A program made the translations under genes and the position numbers. The notes beneath the pieces were generated by a model. It was not told where the DNA came from. It saw only the letters and a list, made by a program, of their open reading frames with translations, and ran no database searches. Below, one piece after another: positions 40,097 to 48,183 of a stretch of DNA of 49,372 nucleotides; position 1 is the first letter of the stretch, and the number at the start of each line of letters is the position of its first letter. The stretch covers positions 1 to 49,372 of the forward strand of contig VBCH01000211.1 of assembly GCA_005884455.1 (NCBI GenBank), in the 5' to 3' direction. This DNA is from Betaproteobacteria bacterium. GTDB taxonomy: Bacteria; Pseudomonadota; Gammaproteobacteria; Burkholderiales; SG8-39.

Positions 40097-41839
40097 ATGC
40101 GCATGCGCGACCTGGCGGGCGTTGCCGCGGCCGGCATCGGGCTCGCGGCCGTGCCCTTCTTCGGCCTGCCGGCGTTCTACGAATCGTTTCTCTATCTCGT
40201 GTTCCACTGGATCGTGCTTGCGGTCTCGTGGAACATCCTCTCCGGCTACTCGGGCTATTTCTCCTTCGGTCACGGCGCCTTCTTCGGCGCCGGCATGTAT
40301 ACGACCGCGACGCTCGCGACCAAGGCCGGCGTTCCGTTCCTGTGGACGCTGCCGGCGGCGGCGCTCGTCGCCGCCGTTTTCGGGGTCGCTCTGGGCGCGG
40401 TGGTGTTCCGCCTCCCGCGGCTGCGCGGCGAGCTCTTCGCGCTGCTCACGCTCGCCGTGACATTCGTGCTCGCGACGGTCGTGCTCAACACGCCCATCGA
40501 CGGAGGGCCCGGGCTCTACTTGAGCGCGGTGCCGCTGCCCGCGATCGGGCCTTCGCCCTCGTCCACGTTCTACCTGCTCGGGCTCGCTCTGGCGCTCACC
40601 ACGCTGTGGATCGCCCGCGAGATCCAGCGCTCCAGGCTCGGCACGGGCCTCTTCGCGATCCACGACGACGAGGACGTGGCCGAGGTGCTGGGTGTGCCGA
40701 CGTATCGCTACAAGCTCGCCGCATTCGGCCTGTCCTGCGGGCTCGCCGGCATCGCGGGCGGCATCCAGGCGATGTTCATTTCCTACGTGACCGTGGGCGA
40801 GACGTTCTCGATCGCCGTGCCGCTTAACGTCGTGCTGATGAGCGTGCTCGGCGGCTCGCGCCACTGGTTCGGACCCGCGGTCGGCGCGGCGGCCGTCACC
40901 GCGCTGCTCTACGCGTTCACTGCGGGCGACTACGCGGTCGCTGGACGTGCCGCGGTCGGGCTGATCCTGATCCTCGTGATCCTTTTTCTGCCCGAAGGCA
41001 TCTTCGGGGAGCTCATCGGCGCATTGAAGCGCCGACGGGCTTCGGTGACGCCCGCGGTCGATGCAAGCGATCTTCCCGCGCCGAGCGCCGCCGGGCCGGG
41101 AAAACCGGAAAACCGACCGCTGCTCGAGGCGCGCGGGCTGAGCAAGGCTTTCCGCGGCGTGCAGGCGCTCGCCGGAGTCGATCTCGAGGTGCGGCGTGGG
41201 GAGATCCTGGGGCTGGTGGGCCCGAACGGCTCCGGGAAGTCGACGCTGATCAACGTGGTGAGCGGCCATTTCCGTCCCGACTCGGGACGCATCCTGTTCG
41301 AGGGGAGCGACCTCGCGGCGCTGGAAGCGCATTGCATCGCGCGCAGCGGCATCGCGCGCACCTATCAGATTCCGCGGCCTTTCGCCCATCTCTCGGTGCT
41401 CGAGAACGTGGCTCTGCCTGCGATGTTCGGGCGCGACGCGCAGGCGCGCCCGGACGCGGAACGCGAGGCGCGCCGCTGGCTCGCGTTCACCGGCCTTGCC
41501 GGGAAGGCGATGTCGCTGCCCGGCGAGCTCAACCTGCACCAGAGAAAATTCCTCGAGCTGGCCCGCGCGCTCGCTTCGCGCCCGAACCTGCTCCTCCTCG
41601 ACGAAGTGTTCTCCGGCCTCACCCACGCCGAGATCGACGACGCGATCCGCCTGATACGCGAGATCCGCGCGCGGGGAGCGACCATCGTCTTCGTCGAGCA
41701 CGTCATCCGCGCAGTGATGGAGCTGACCGACCGCGTCGTCGTGCTGAGCTACGGCCGCGTCATCGCCGAGGGTGATCCGCGCGCGGTGATGCGAGAGCCC
41801 GACGTGGTCACCGCCTACCTCGGGAAGCCCCGTGCTTGA
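40097..41839 (+). CDS. Fused LivM permease - LivG ATPase
   Basis: 580 residues. Residues about 1-320 are a LivM permease (about nine helices; GYFSFGHGAFFGAGMY, SILGG-like VLMSVLGGSRHWFGP). A linker rich in Ala/Pro (about 322-346) leads to a LivG-type ATPase (about 348-580) with Walker A GPNGSGKST (about 373-381), the family-variant signature LNLHQRKFLELARAL in place of LSYGQQ, Walker B LLLLDEVFSGL and a C-terminal VVTAYLGK. Fusion is seen directly: there is no stop or ribosome site between the domains. Start 2 bases after LivH; overlaps LivF by 8 bases. Confidence 0.93.
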   Translation: MRMRDLAGVAAAGIGLAAVPFFGLPAFYESFLYLVFHWIVLAVSWNILSGYSGYFSFGHGAFFGAGMYTTATLATKAGVPFLWTLPAAALVAAVFGVALGAVVFRLPRLRGELFALLTLAVTFVLATVVLNTPIDGGPGLYLSAVPLPAIGPSPSSTFYLLGLALALTTLWIAREIQRSRLGTGLFAIHDDEDVAEVLGVPTYRYKLAAFGLSCGLAGIAGGIQAMFISYVTVGETFSIAVPLNVVLMSVLGGSRHWFGPAVGAAAVTALLYAFTAGDYAVAGRAAVGLILILVILFLPEGIFGELIGALKRRRASVTPAVDASDLPAPSAAGPGKPENRPLLEARGLSKAFRGVQALAGVDLEVRRGEILGLVGPNGSGKSTLINVVSGHFRPDSGRILFEGSDLAALEAHCIARSGIARTYQIPRPFAHLSVLENVALPAMFGRDAQARPDAEREARRWLAFTGLAGKAMSLPGELNLHQRKFLELARALASRPNLLLLDEVFSGLTHAEIDDAIRLIREIRARGATIVFVEHVIRAVMELTDRVVVLSYGRVIAEGDPRAVMREPDVVTAYLGKPRA

Positions 41840-42533
41840 GGTCGAGCGCATCCGCGTTTCCTACGGGGCCGCGCCGGCGATCTCGGAGGTGTCGATCAGA
41901 GTCGGCGCGGGCGAGCTTGCGTGCGTGGTCGGACCCAACGGCGCGGGAAAGACGACGCTCATCAATGCGCTCGCCGGACTGCATCCGATAGAAGCCGGTG
42001 CGCTGCGCCTGGACGGCCGGGATCTCTCGCGGCTGCCGCGGCACGCGTTCTGCGGCGAAGGCATCGCCGTCGTACCCGAGGGGCGGCGGCTCTTCGCCGG
42101 CATGAGCGTGCGCGAGAACCTCGAGCTCGGCAGCTACCGGCGGGCGGCGCGCGCGCGGCGCGCCGCATCGCTCGAGCGGGTCTGCGAGGTCTTTCCCGTC
42201 CTGCGCGAGCGGCTCGAGCAGCCTGCGGGCACGCTTTCCGGCGGCCAGCAGCAGATGCTCGCGATCGGGCGTGCGCTCATGGCGCAGCCGCGCCTGCTCC
42301 TGCTCGATGAGCCCTCCCTCGGTCTCGCCCCGGCGGTAGTGCTCGCCGTGTTCGACGTGATCAGGGAGATCAACGCGGGCGGCGTCGCCGTGCTGCTCGT
42401 CGAGCAGAACGCGGCCCTCGCGCTCGAGCTCGCCGCGCGCGCCTACGTGCTCGAGGAGGGCCGCATCGCCGCCGAAGGCAGGCCTGCGGAGCTGCTCGCT
42501 CAAGCCGAGATCCGCAGGGCCTACCTAGGATGA
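41832..42533 (+). CDS. Liv-type ABC transporter ATPase LivF
   Basis: 233 residues from a GTG start overlapping the previous gene by 8 bases, which implies translational coupling. Walker A GPNGAGKTTLI (about 35-45), signature LSGGQQQMLAIGRAL (about 135), Walker B LLLLDEPSLGLAP (about 155) and the LivF-typical end EIRRAYLG are intact. Completes the importer with the binding protein, LivH and the LivM-LivG fusion. Confidence 0.95.
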   Translation: MLEVERIRVSYGAAPAISEVSIRVGAGELACVVGPNGAGKTTLINALAGLHPIEAGALRLDGRDLSRLPRHAFCGEGIAVVPEGRRLFAGMSVRENLELGSYRRAARARRAASLERVCEVFPVLRERLEQPAGTLSGGQQQMLAIGRALMAQPRLLLLDEPSLGLAPAVVLAVFDVIREINAGGVAVLLVEQNAALALELAARAYVLEEGRIAAEGRPAELLAQAEIRRAYLG

Positions 42534-42580
42534 GGTGTTAGTATCATCTCCATGAGGAGGGTCGAAAGAGGAGGAAGCCG

Positions 42581-43528
42581 ATGCCATTCGTGAAAGTCAC
42601 CGACCTCGCCTACGGGCGCCTGCAGTCGCCCAGCCTCGATGAAGCCGAGGAGTTCCTCACCCGCTTCGGCATGGTCCGCTCCGAGCGGACCCCGAGCACG
42701 CTCTACATGCGCGGCACCGATCCCGCCCACCACCTGCACGTCACCCACCTCGGGCCGTCGAAATTCATCGGCCTCGCTTTCTACGTCGAGAGCGAGAGCG
42801 ACCTCAAGAAGCTCGCTAAGGCGCCCGGCGCCTCCGGCATCGAGAACCTCGACGAGCCCGGCGGCGGCAAGCGCGTGCGCATCAACGACCCGCACGGCTA
42901 CCAGATGGAAGTGATTTTCGGGATGAAGAAGCTCAAGCGCCTGCCGACGCGCAAGAACGTGCTCAACTGGGGCGACAGGAAACTGCGGCGCGCCGGCGAA
43001 CTCATGCGCCTTCCGCGCGGCCCTTCGCAGGTGAAGCGCATCGCCCACGGCGTCATCATGACGCAGAACGCGAAGGAAAGAACCAAGTGGTATCGCGAGA
43101 TGTTCGGTTTTCTGTGCTCGGACGACGTCTACGCCGGCGCGAAGGAAAACATCATCGCCTCGTTCAACCGCTGCGACCGCGGCAAGACCTTCGTCGATCA
43201 CCACGTGTTCCTGTGCCTCGAGGGGCCGAAGACGGGACTGAATCACCTTTCCTTCGAGGTGCAGAGCATCGACGATGTCATGCTGGGCCACGAGCACCTG
43301 AGGGAGACCGGCAAATACCAACACGTGTGGGGCATCGGGCGCCACGTCCTCGGCAGCCAGATCTACGACTACTGGAAGGATCCCTGGGGCCGGGTGCACG
43401 AGCACTGGACCGATACCGACGTGCTCAACTCGCGCCATCGACCCCAGCTCCTTCCGGCTGAGGAAGGCCTGCGCTCCCAGTGGGGCGAAGCGGTACCCCA
43501 GGAATTCATCAGCCACGCGATCCCGTAG
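42581..43528 (+). CDS. VOC-family extradiol dioxygenase-like protein
   Basis: 315 residues; AGAGGAGG before the ATG. Two tandem vicinal-oxygen-chelate modules (about 5-115 and about 150-290). The C-terminal module has the 2-His-1-carboxylate metal set of type I extradiol dioxygenases: His156 in RIAHGVIM, His222 in LNHLSFEVQ and Glu274 in GRVHEHWTDTD. It resembles catechol 2,3-dioxygenase-like enzymes that cleave ortho-diphenols in the meta position; the actual substrate is unknown. 47 bases after LivF and 4 before the MDR gene. Confidence 0.85.
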   Translation: MPFVKVTDLAYGRLQSPSLDEAEEFLTRFGMVRSERTPSTLYMRGTDPAHHLHVTHLGPSKFIGLAFYVESESDLKKLAKAPGASGIENLDEPGGGKRVRINDPHGYQMEVIFGMKKLKRLPTRKNVLNWGDRKLRRAGELMRLPRGPSQVKRIAHGVIMTQNAKERTKWYREMFGFLCSDDVYAGAKENIIASFNRCDRGKTFVDHHVFLCLEGPKTGLNHLSFEVQSIDDVMLGHEHLRETGKYQHVWGIGRHVLGSQIYDYWKDPWGRVHEHWTDTDVLNSRHRPQLLPAEEGLRSQWGEAVPQEFISHAIP

Positions 43529-43532
43529 CGCC

Positions 43533-44549
43533 GTGAAGGCCATCGTCATACGCGAATTCGGGCCGCCCGAAGTGATGCGCCTCGAAGAGGTGCCGACGCC
43601 CGTGCCGGAAGCGGGCGAGGTGCTCATCGAGGTCCGCGCGGTGTCGGTGAACCGCACGCTCGATCTCGTCGTGCGGGCCGGCGCGTACGCGGTGCCGGTC
43701 AAGCTCCCGCACGTGCTCGGCGTCGATCCGTCCGGCGTCGTCGCCGCGGTCGGACCCGGCGTGAGCGTGCGCAAACGCGGCGATCGCGTCGTGACGCTGC
43801 AGTTCGTGCGTCCGCCGGCTGCGAACTCGTTTCCGGTCATACTCGGCCTGCACGTCTGGGGCGGGTATGCGCAGTACGTGAAGGTCCCGGTCGCGTGTAC
43901 GCATCCGATTCCCGACGGCGTCGATTTCACGGTCGCGACGGTGGTCGCGCGCCACGCGCCGGTCGCCTTCAGCATGCTGCGTGACATCGCGGGAATGAAA
44001 TCCGGCGACTGGGTGCTGGTGATGGGCGCATCGGGGGGCCTGGGCAGCGCCGGCATCCAGGTTGCGAAATACCTGGGGGCGAAAGTCATCGCCGCGGCCG
44101 GCGCCGACGAGCGCGTGAAGGCGGCCGTTGCGCTCGGCGCCGACGCCGGGATCAATTACCGCACGCAGGACCTGACCGGGGAAGTGATGCGCATCACGGA
44201 GAAGCACGGCGTCGACGTGGTGTTCGAGAACATCGGCGACCCCGATCTCTTTCCCGGGGCCTTCGCCGCGCTCGCGCGCGGCGGCCGCCTCATCACTGCG
44301 GGCGGCCACGGCGGCGGCACCGTCCCGCTCGACGTGAAGCAGCTCTATCTGAACCAGAACACGATCATCGGCTCGTTCGGGCGGATCATGCCCGCCGACG
44401 TGGAGCTGGGCTTGCGTGCGGCGGCGGAAGGCCGCTATCGCGTGCTCATCGACCGCATCCTGCCCCTCGCCGAAGCGGCGAAAGCGCACCGCTTGGTCGA
44501 CGCGCGTTCGGGGATAGGAAAAGTCGTCCTGCAGCCCGCCCTGTCGTGA
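43533..44549 (+). CDS. MDR-family NADPH:quinone oxidoreductase-like protein
   Basis: 338 residues from GTG, 4 bases after the dioxygenase gene. GroES-like N-terminal domain (LPHVLGVDPSGVVAAVGPGV) and Rossmann domain with VMGASGGLGSAGIQVAKYLG (about 163-182). The structural-zinc cysteines of alcohol dehydrogenases are absent, placing it among zinc-independent quinone oxidoreductases or enoyl reductases. The stop overlaps the next start by 4 bases (GTGA), so translation is coupled to the MetE-like gene. Confidence 0.88.
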   Translation: MKAIVIREFGPPEVMRLEEVPTPVPEAGEVLIEVRAVSVNRTLDLVVRAGAYAVPVKLPHVLGVDPSGVVAAVGPGVSVRKRGDRVVTLQFVRPPAANSFPVILGLHVWGGYAQYVKVPVACTHPIPDGVDFTVATVVARHAPVAFSMLRDIAGMKSGDWVLVMGASGGLGSAGIQVAKYLGAKVIAAAGADERVKAAVALGADAGINYRTQDLTGEVMRITEKHGVDVVFENIGDPDLFPGAFAALARGGRLITAGGHGGGTVPLDVKQLYLNQNTIIGSFGRIMPADVELGLRAAAEGRYRVLIDRILPLAEAAKAHRLVDARSGIGKVVLQPALS

Positions 44550-45691
44550 AGCGCAGCATCGAACGCTTCCTCACCACCCACACCGGCAGCCTGCCGCGGC
44601 CGGAGGACTTGGTGCGCATGATGTACGCCAAGGAGGAGGGCGTGCCGGTCGATCCGCGAGCGCTCGGCGCGCGCATCCGCTCCGCGGTGGAGGAGATCGT
44701 GCACAAGCAGGCCGGAGCGGGCGTCGACATCGTCAACGACGGCGAGATGTCTAAACCGGGCTACGCCACCTACGTCAAGGACCGCCTCGACGGATTCGGC
44801 GGCACGGGCAACACCTTCGTATACCAGGATCTCGTCGAATTTCCGAACCTCGCCCAACGCGTGTTCGGCGATCCTGGCCGCTCGCGCCGGAAAACCCCGG
44901 CGTGCAATGCGCCGATCGGGGTGCGCGACGCTCAAGGCCCGCGGGCGGACGTCGACAACCTGAAAGCGGCCGCGTCCAAGGTGAGGGCCGAGGAACTGTT
45001 CATGAGCGCGGCCTCCCCCGGAGTGATCGGGCTCTTCTTCAGGAACGACCACTATCCGACCCAGGAGGCCTACCTTTTCGCCATCGCCGATGCGATGCGC
45101 CACGAGTACGAAACCGTGGCGAAGGCCGGAATCGTCCTGCAGATCGACTGCCCGGACCTCGCCATGGGCCGGCACATCCAGTACGCGAACCTGTCCCTGG
45201 AGGAATTCCGCAAGAAGGCGCGGCTGCACGTCGAGGTGCTCAACCACGCGCTCGCGAACATCGCGCCGGACCGCCTGCGAATGCACCTGTGCTGGGGCAA
45301 CTACGAGGGCCCTCACCACTGCGACGTGCCGCTCGAGAAGATCATCGACATCGTGTTCCTCGCGCGGCCCGCGGGCGTGTCGTTCGAGGCCGCCAACCCG
45401 CGCCACGCGCACGAGTGGAAAGTGTTCGAGACCGTCAAGCTTCCGGAAGGCAAGGTGTTGATCCCGGGCGTGCTCGAATCGAAGACCAATTTCATCGAGC
45501 ACCCCGAGCTGATCGCGCAGCGCATCGGTCGCTACGCGAAGCTCGTCGGGCGCGAGAACGTCATCGCGGGAAGCGATTGCGGGTACGGAACCTGGGTCGG
45601 CCAGGCGGCGGTGGACCCGGACGTGGTGTGGGCGAAGATGGCGGCGATGGCCGAGGGCGCGAGGATCGCGACGAAAGAGTTCTGGCGCTAG
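44546..45691 (+). CDS. MetE-like (cobalamin-independent methionine synthase II family) zinc methyl/alkyl transferase
   Basis: 381 residues, half the size of MetE and matching only its C-terminal catalytic barrel. TTHTGSLPRP at about 10-19 is the family N-terminal signature. The zinc set of MetE is present: His247 and Cys249 in MHLCWGN and Cys345 in GSDCGYG. Relatives include enzymes that transfer alkyl groups to thiols (for example epoxyalkane:CoM transferase) besides methionine synthase. Translationally coupled to the MDR gene by a 4-base overlap; the cluster suggests transfer of a methyl or alkyl group from a catabolic substrate. Confidence 0.88.
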   Translation: MKRSIERFLTTHTGSLPRPEDLVRMMYAKEEGVPVDPRALGARIRSAVEEIVHKQAGAGVDIVNDGEMSKPGYATYVKDRLDGFGGTGNTFVYQDLVEFPNLAQRVFGDPGRSRRKTPACNAPIGVRDAQGPRADVDNLKAAASKVRAEELFMSAASPGVIGLFFRNDHYPTQEAYLFAIADAMRHEYETVAKAGIVLQIDCPDLAMGRHIQYANLSLEEFRKKARLHVEVLNHALANIAPDRLRMHLCWGNYEGPHHCDVPLEKIIDIVFLARPAGVSFEAANPRHAHEWKVFETVKLPEGKVLIPGVLESKTNFIEHPELIAQRIGRYAKLVGRENVIAGSDCGYGTWVGQAAVDPDVVWAKMAAMAEGARIATKEFWR

Positions 45692-45693
45692 GC

Positions 45694-45975
45694 ATGCCGC
45701 TGCGACGCTTCCTCGGGATAGTGGAGCGTGAAAAGAAGTTCCTCGGAGAGGAGCTCACGCGCACGCAGAAAATCATGCCGCTCCTGATGAAGCCGCGCAA
45801 CGGCGCGCGCTGGACGCCGGAGGACAAGCGCGAGCTCGTCGAGCACCTGAAGCGCCTGTCGGGAATGGGTCCCTACGTCGCGCTGCTTCTCCTTCCGGGA
45901 GGATTGGCGCTCTTGCCGCTGCTCGCGTGGTGGCTGGACCGCCGCCGCGACCGCCGGCCGCCTCCGCCACCTTGA
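45694..45975 (+). CDS. Small LETM1-like protein
   Basis: 93 residues, starting 2 bases after the MetE-like gene. The basic N-terminal half (REKKFLGEELTRTQKI, then KRELVEHLKRLSGMG) leads into a hydrophobic segment PYVALLLLPGGLALLPLLAWWLD and a proline-rich tail RRPPPPP. The PGG..LPLLAWWLDRR pattern recalls the LETM1-like domain, a weak resemblance judged by eye. Might be a small membrane-associated protein; function unknown. Confidence 0.6.
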   Translation: MPLRRFLGIVEREKKFLGEELTRTQKIMPLLMKPRNGARWTPEDKRELVEHLKRLSGMGPYVALLLLPGGLALLPLLAWWLDRRRDRRPPPPP

Positions 45976-45988
45976 ACCTAAGCGCGCG

Positions 45989-46552
45989 CTAGCGCGGCCA
46001 CAGCCAACCGAAGGTGCCCGCGGTCAGGAGCGCGTAGACCAATCCGTCGATCGTCGACTTGATCGTGGTCCTCCACGCGCGGTGGTACCAGATCGACGAC
46101 TGCCAGAGCGCGGCCGCGTATCCGATGAACGCCGTGGCGCCGACGAGCTGGAATACGCGGAGGTAGGGCGCGCCGGCGGGCAGGGCACGCCCCGCAACGT
46201 AGGCGGCGAAGAGACCGACGACCGCGCAGTAGAGGAACCAAAGGACGAGGCTTTTCGTCATCGACGGAGGGCCGTTCGGTATCGCCGTGAGCATCATCAC
46301 CGGGCCTTTTTTCATTTTTTCCAAAAATTCCGGAGAACGCATCTCCTGCATGCTCGCGGGGCGGGGAACCATGTAGTCGCCCGGCGGCACGGCGAGCGGG
46401 CGCAGCGCGTCCCTCAGCCTGTCCTCGTTCGGCACCTTGGAGTAGTCGCTTTTGTGCCACCAAGGCAAGGCCATGTGGATCACAGTGCTCGCGACGAAGA
46501 CGATCACGGACGACAGCAGGATCGGGAGCCACAGCGTGGAGAGTCCTGTCAT
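45989..46552 (-). CDS. Conserved membrane protein, unknown
   Basis: 187 residues; AAGGAGG precedes the ATG. Four hydrophobic segments (about 8-30, 100-118, 128-150, 165-185) with a polar loop [26 protein letters not shown] between the first two (key residues YMVPRP and KMKKGP). I recall similar proteins of unknown function in many Proteobacteria (WW HKSDY.K.PNED motif, here [14 protein letters not shown]). It follows the aldolase gene by 23 bases on the same strand and may be cotranscribed. Confidence 0.8.
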   Translation of the reverse strand: MTGLSTLWLPILLSSVIVFVASTVIHMALPWWHKSDYSKVPNEDRLRDALRPLAVPPGDYMVPRPASMQEMRSPEFLEKMKKGPVMMLTAIPNGPPSMTKSLVLWFLYCAVVGLFAAYVAGRALPAGAPYLRVFQLVGATAFIGYAAALWQSSIWYHRAWRTTIKSTIDGLVYALLTAGTFGWLWPR

Positions 46553-46575
46553 GACGGCCTCCTTGGGTGGAACAG

Positions 46576-47352
46576 CTACTCGAGGAACGACGGATCGATG
46601 GCGTCGAGCTTCCTGATCAGCGCCGGCCACTCGAGGATGCCCAGCTTGCGGCGCACCCCGGGCTGGTACAGATGCGACGCGTCCTCGATGATCTTGCGCG
46701 GCGGGAGCGAGATCTCGGTGTTGCAGGCGAGCGTCGTCACCTGGAGCTGGCAGGCGCGCTCCAGACGGAAGATGTTGTCGAACGCCTGCGGAATGCTCGC
46801 GCCGACGACCAAGAGGCCGTGGTTCCTGAGGATCATCGCTTCGCGGTTCCCCAGGTCGCGCACCAGGCGCTCCTGCTCGTCCATGTTGATCGCGACCCCT
46901 TCGTACTCGTGGTAGCCGATGTCGATGAAGCGCATCGCCGTCTGGGCGAACGGCATCAGCCCGGCCTTCATCGCCGACACCGCCATCCCGGCGATCGTAT
47001 GGGTATGGATGACGCAGTCCACCTCGTGGCGTGCGCGGTGAATGGCGCTGTGGATGATGAACCCGGCCTTGTTGATGTCGTACTCGGTCGGGTTGAACAG
47101 GATCTTGCCGTCCAGGTCGAGCTTGATGAAGCACGAGGCGTGCATCTGCTCGTAGAGCATGCCGTAGGGATTGATGAGGAAGGCGTTGTCCTCGCCCGGC
47201 ACCCGGGTCGAGATGTGGTTCGCGATCATCTCGTCCATGGCGTAGAGATGGACGAGGCGGTAGGCGGCGGCGAGATCGATGCGCTTCGCCCACTCCTCGG
47301 CGCTGACCTGCTCGCGGATCGATTTCTGTTTCTTGATGCGGGTGACGCTCAT
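46576..47352 (-). CDS. Class II aldolase/adducin family protein
   Basis: 258 residues. Zinc ligands typical of class II aldolases and ribulose-phosphate 4-epimerases: His116 and His118 in [10 protein letters not shown] and His178 in [11 protein letters not shown], with a conserved [10 protein letters not shown] region upstream. The family cleaves or epimerises small hydroxy-acid or sugar-phosphate substrates; adducin-like members without known substrate are common. Start ATG at 47352 on the minus strand. Its place beside an extradiol dioxygenase-type cluster hints at a later step of a ring-cleavage pathway, an inference. Confidence 0.9.
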   Translation of the reverse strand: MSVTRIKKQKSIREQVSAEEWAKRIDLAAAYRLVHLYAMDEMIANHISTRVPGEDNAFLINPYGMLYEQMHASCFIKLDLDGKILFNPTEYDINKAGFIIHSAIHRARHEVDCVIHTHTIAGMAVSAMKAGLMPFAQTAMRFIDIGYHEYEGVAINMDEQERLVRDLGNREAMILRNHGLLVVGASIPQAFDNIFRLERACQLQVTTLACNTEISLPPRKIIEDASHLYQPGVRRKLGILEWPALIRKLDAIDPSFLE

Positions 47353-47635
47353 GGCGTGTTCCTAGTGCTCAAAGGTCGATGCCGCATAGTGTAACTCTGG
47401 CCACCCGCCGGTGGCTCTCGAACTCGCGCCACCTTGGAAGTCCGCCACCGGCCAAGAGACATTGGGGGCTCGGTCATATCCTCGGTCCAGCGATTCGTGT
47501 GGTCGCGAGGCGTTTCGGTAGAAGGCTTTGACTATCCAAAGAAATTCCCCTGGGCAGGCATTGAACAAGATTTCTGTCTCTTTACACGGTGGCCTAGCGC
47601 CTTGATTTCAGCGACGGTCGACTGGAGAAGCTGAC
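47353..47635. other. Intergenic region before the cassette array, no gene supported
   Basis: About 280 bases left of the hairpin. Short open frames on both strands (for example 47362-47568 minus) have no recognisable domain. No integron integrase, no RYYYAAC partner for the junction at 47678, and no tRNA are visible. The base composition shifts from GC-rich to mixed here. Confidence 0.4.
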
Positions 47636-47661
47636 AAAAGGCGGAATACAATCCGCCTTTT
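47636..47661. terminator. Bidirectional hairpin next to the cassette junction
   Basis: AAAAGGCGGA (47636-47645) and TCCGCCTTTT (47652-47661), a perfect 10-bp stem with a 6-base loop, with A/T runs on both sides so it can stop transcription in either direction. It lies 16 bases left of the first GTTRRRY junction. Confidence 0.7.
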
Positions 47662-47677
47662 AGGGTCTCTAATTCAT

Positions 47678-47684
47678 GTTAGGT
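47678..47684 (+). other. Left cassette junction (GTTRRRY core site)
   Basis: GTTAGGT fits the integron core site GTTRRRY. Integron recombination cuts after the G, so cassette 1 would begin at 47679, and its gene starts a few bases on. No matching left half (RYYYAAC) is seen within about 120 bases upstream, so it is not the end of an attC. It may be an attI remnant or a genomic insertion site. Confidence 0.55.
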
Positions 47685-47688
47685 GCTT

Positions 47689-47967
47689 ATGACAGAAATT
47701 ATTGCGTGGTCTTTGTTCTTAGTCGTTCTCGCGGCATTGGTGCCGGCGTCTCGCTTTGTTGAGCGGGTGACAGGCCGCAAGGCAATCCGTACTGGCCCTG
47801 GCGCATTTGTGTATTTCGCAGTGCTGGGGAGCGGTACTGCCATTTCTATGCTCGTCATCGGGGAGATACTCCATCCATCCATCTGGGCTGCGGGCGCTCT
47901 AGGGGGCGTATGCGCCGGAATTTGGTCCTTGGTGGCTCAGGCAGCGCGCGGTGAAAAACGCACCTAA
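47689..47967 (+). CDS. Cassette 1: small membrane protein, unknown
   Basis: 92 residues from ATG (an in-frame GTG at 47683 lies inside the core site and is rejected). About three hydrophobic segments (about 2-20, 40-60, 64-80: TEIIAWSLFLVVLAALV, FVYFAVLGSGTAISMLVIG, PSIWAAGALGGVCAGIWSLV), short basic tail GEKRT. No family recognised. Its TAA stop (47965-47967) falls inside the attC site, the usual layout of a cassette. Start lacks a clear ribosome site, also common in cassettes, which rely on upstream translation. Confidence 0.7.
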   Translation: MTEIIAWSLFLVVLAALVPASRFVERVTGRKAIRTGPGAFVYFAVLGSGTAISMLVIGEILHPSIWAAGALGGVCAGIWSLVAQAARGEKRT

Positions 47968-48051
47968 CAGTGCGCCCCACCGCGACGGGCGAGAAGCGGC
48001 ACACTCTGGTCAACGATCTCGCGCGCCCACGCGTGGGCGCGAACGTTGGGT
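47962..48051 (+). other. attC site 1 (90 bp)
   Basis: R'' ACCTAAC (47962-47968) pairs with R' GTTGGGT (48045-48051) over all seven bases (one G-T wobble). After a 3-4 base unpaired spacer, L'' GCGCCCCAC (47972-47980) pairs with L' GTGGGCGC (48033-48040) leaving one extrahelical C, the bulged base IntI needs. A further inner stem (GGGCGAGA with TCTCG...CCC) forms the variable terminal structure. This is the complete attC architecture. Confidence 0.88.
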
Positions 48052-48183
48052 GGCAGATTGGAAACAGTATCTGAGGCAAGGACGTGATGGTGTTTGCTCG
48101 AGGTATTTGATACGAAGCCAATGCTGATGGCTGCTTTCGACCCATGGCGGACATTGAAGAGGTTAGTTAGTACGGAGGGGAAT

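Noticed and set aside
47362-47568. Minus-strand short frame left of the cassette array
   Set aside because: No recognisable family, no ribosome site, and it does not show a cassette boundary.
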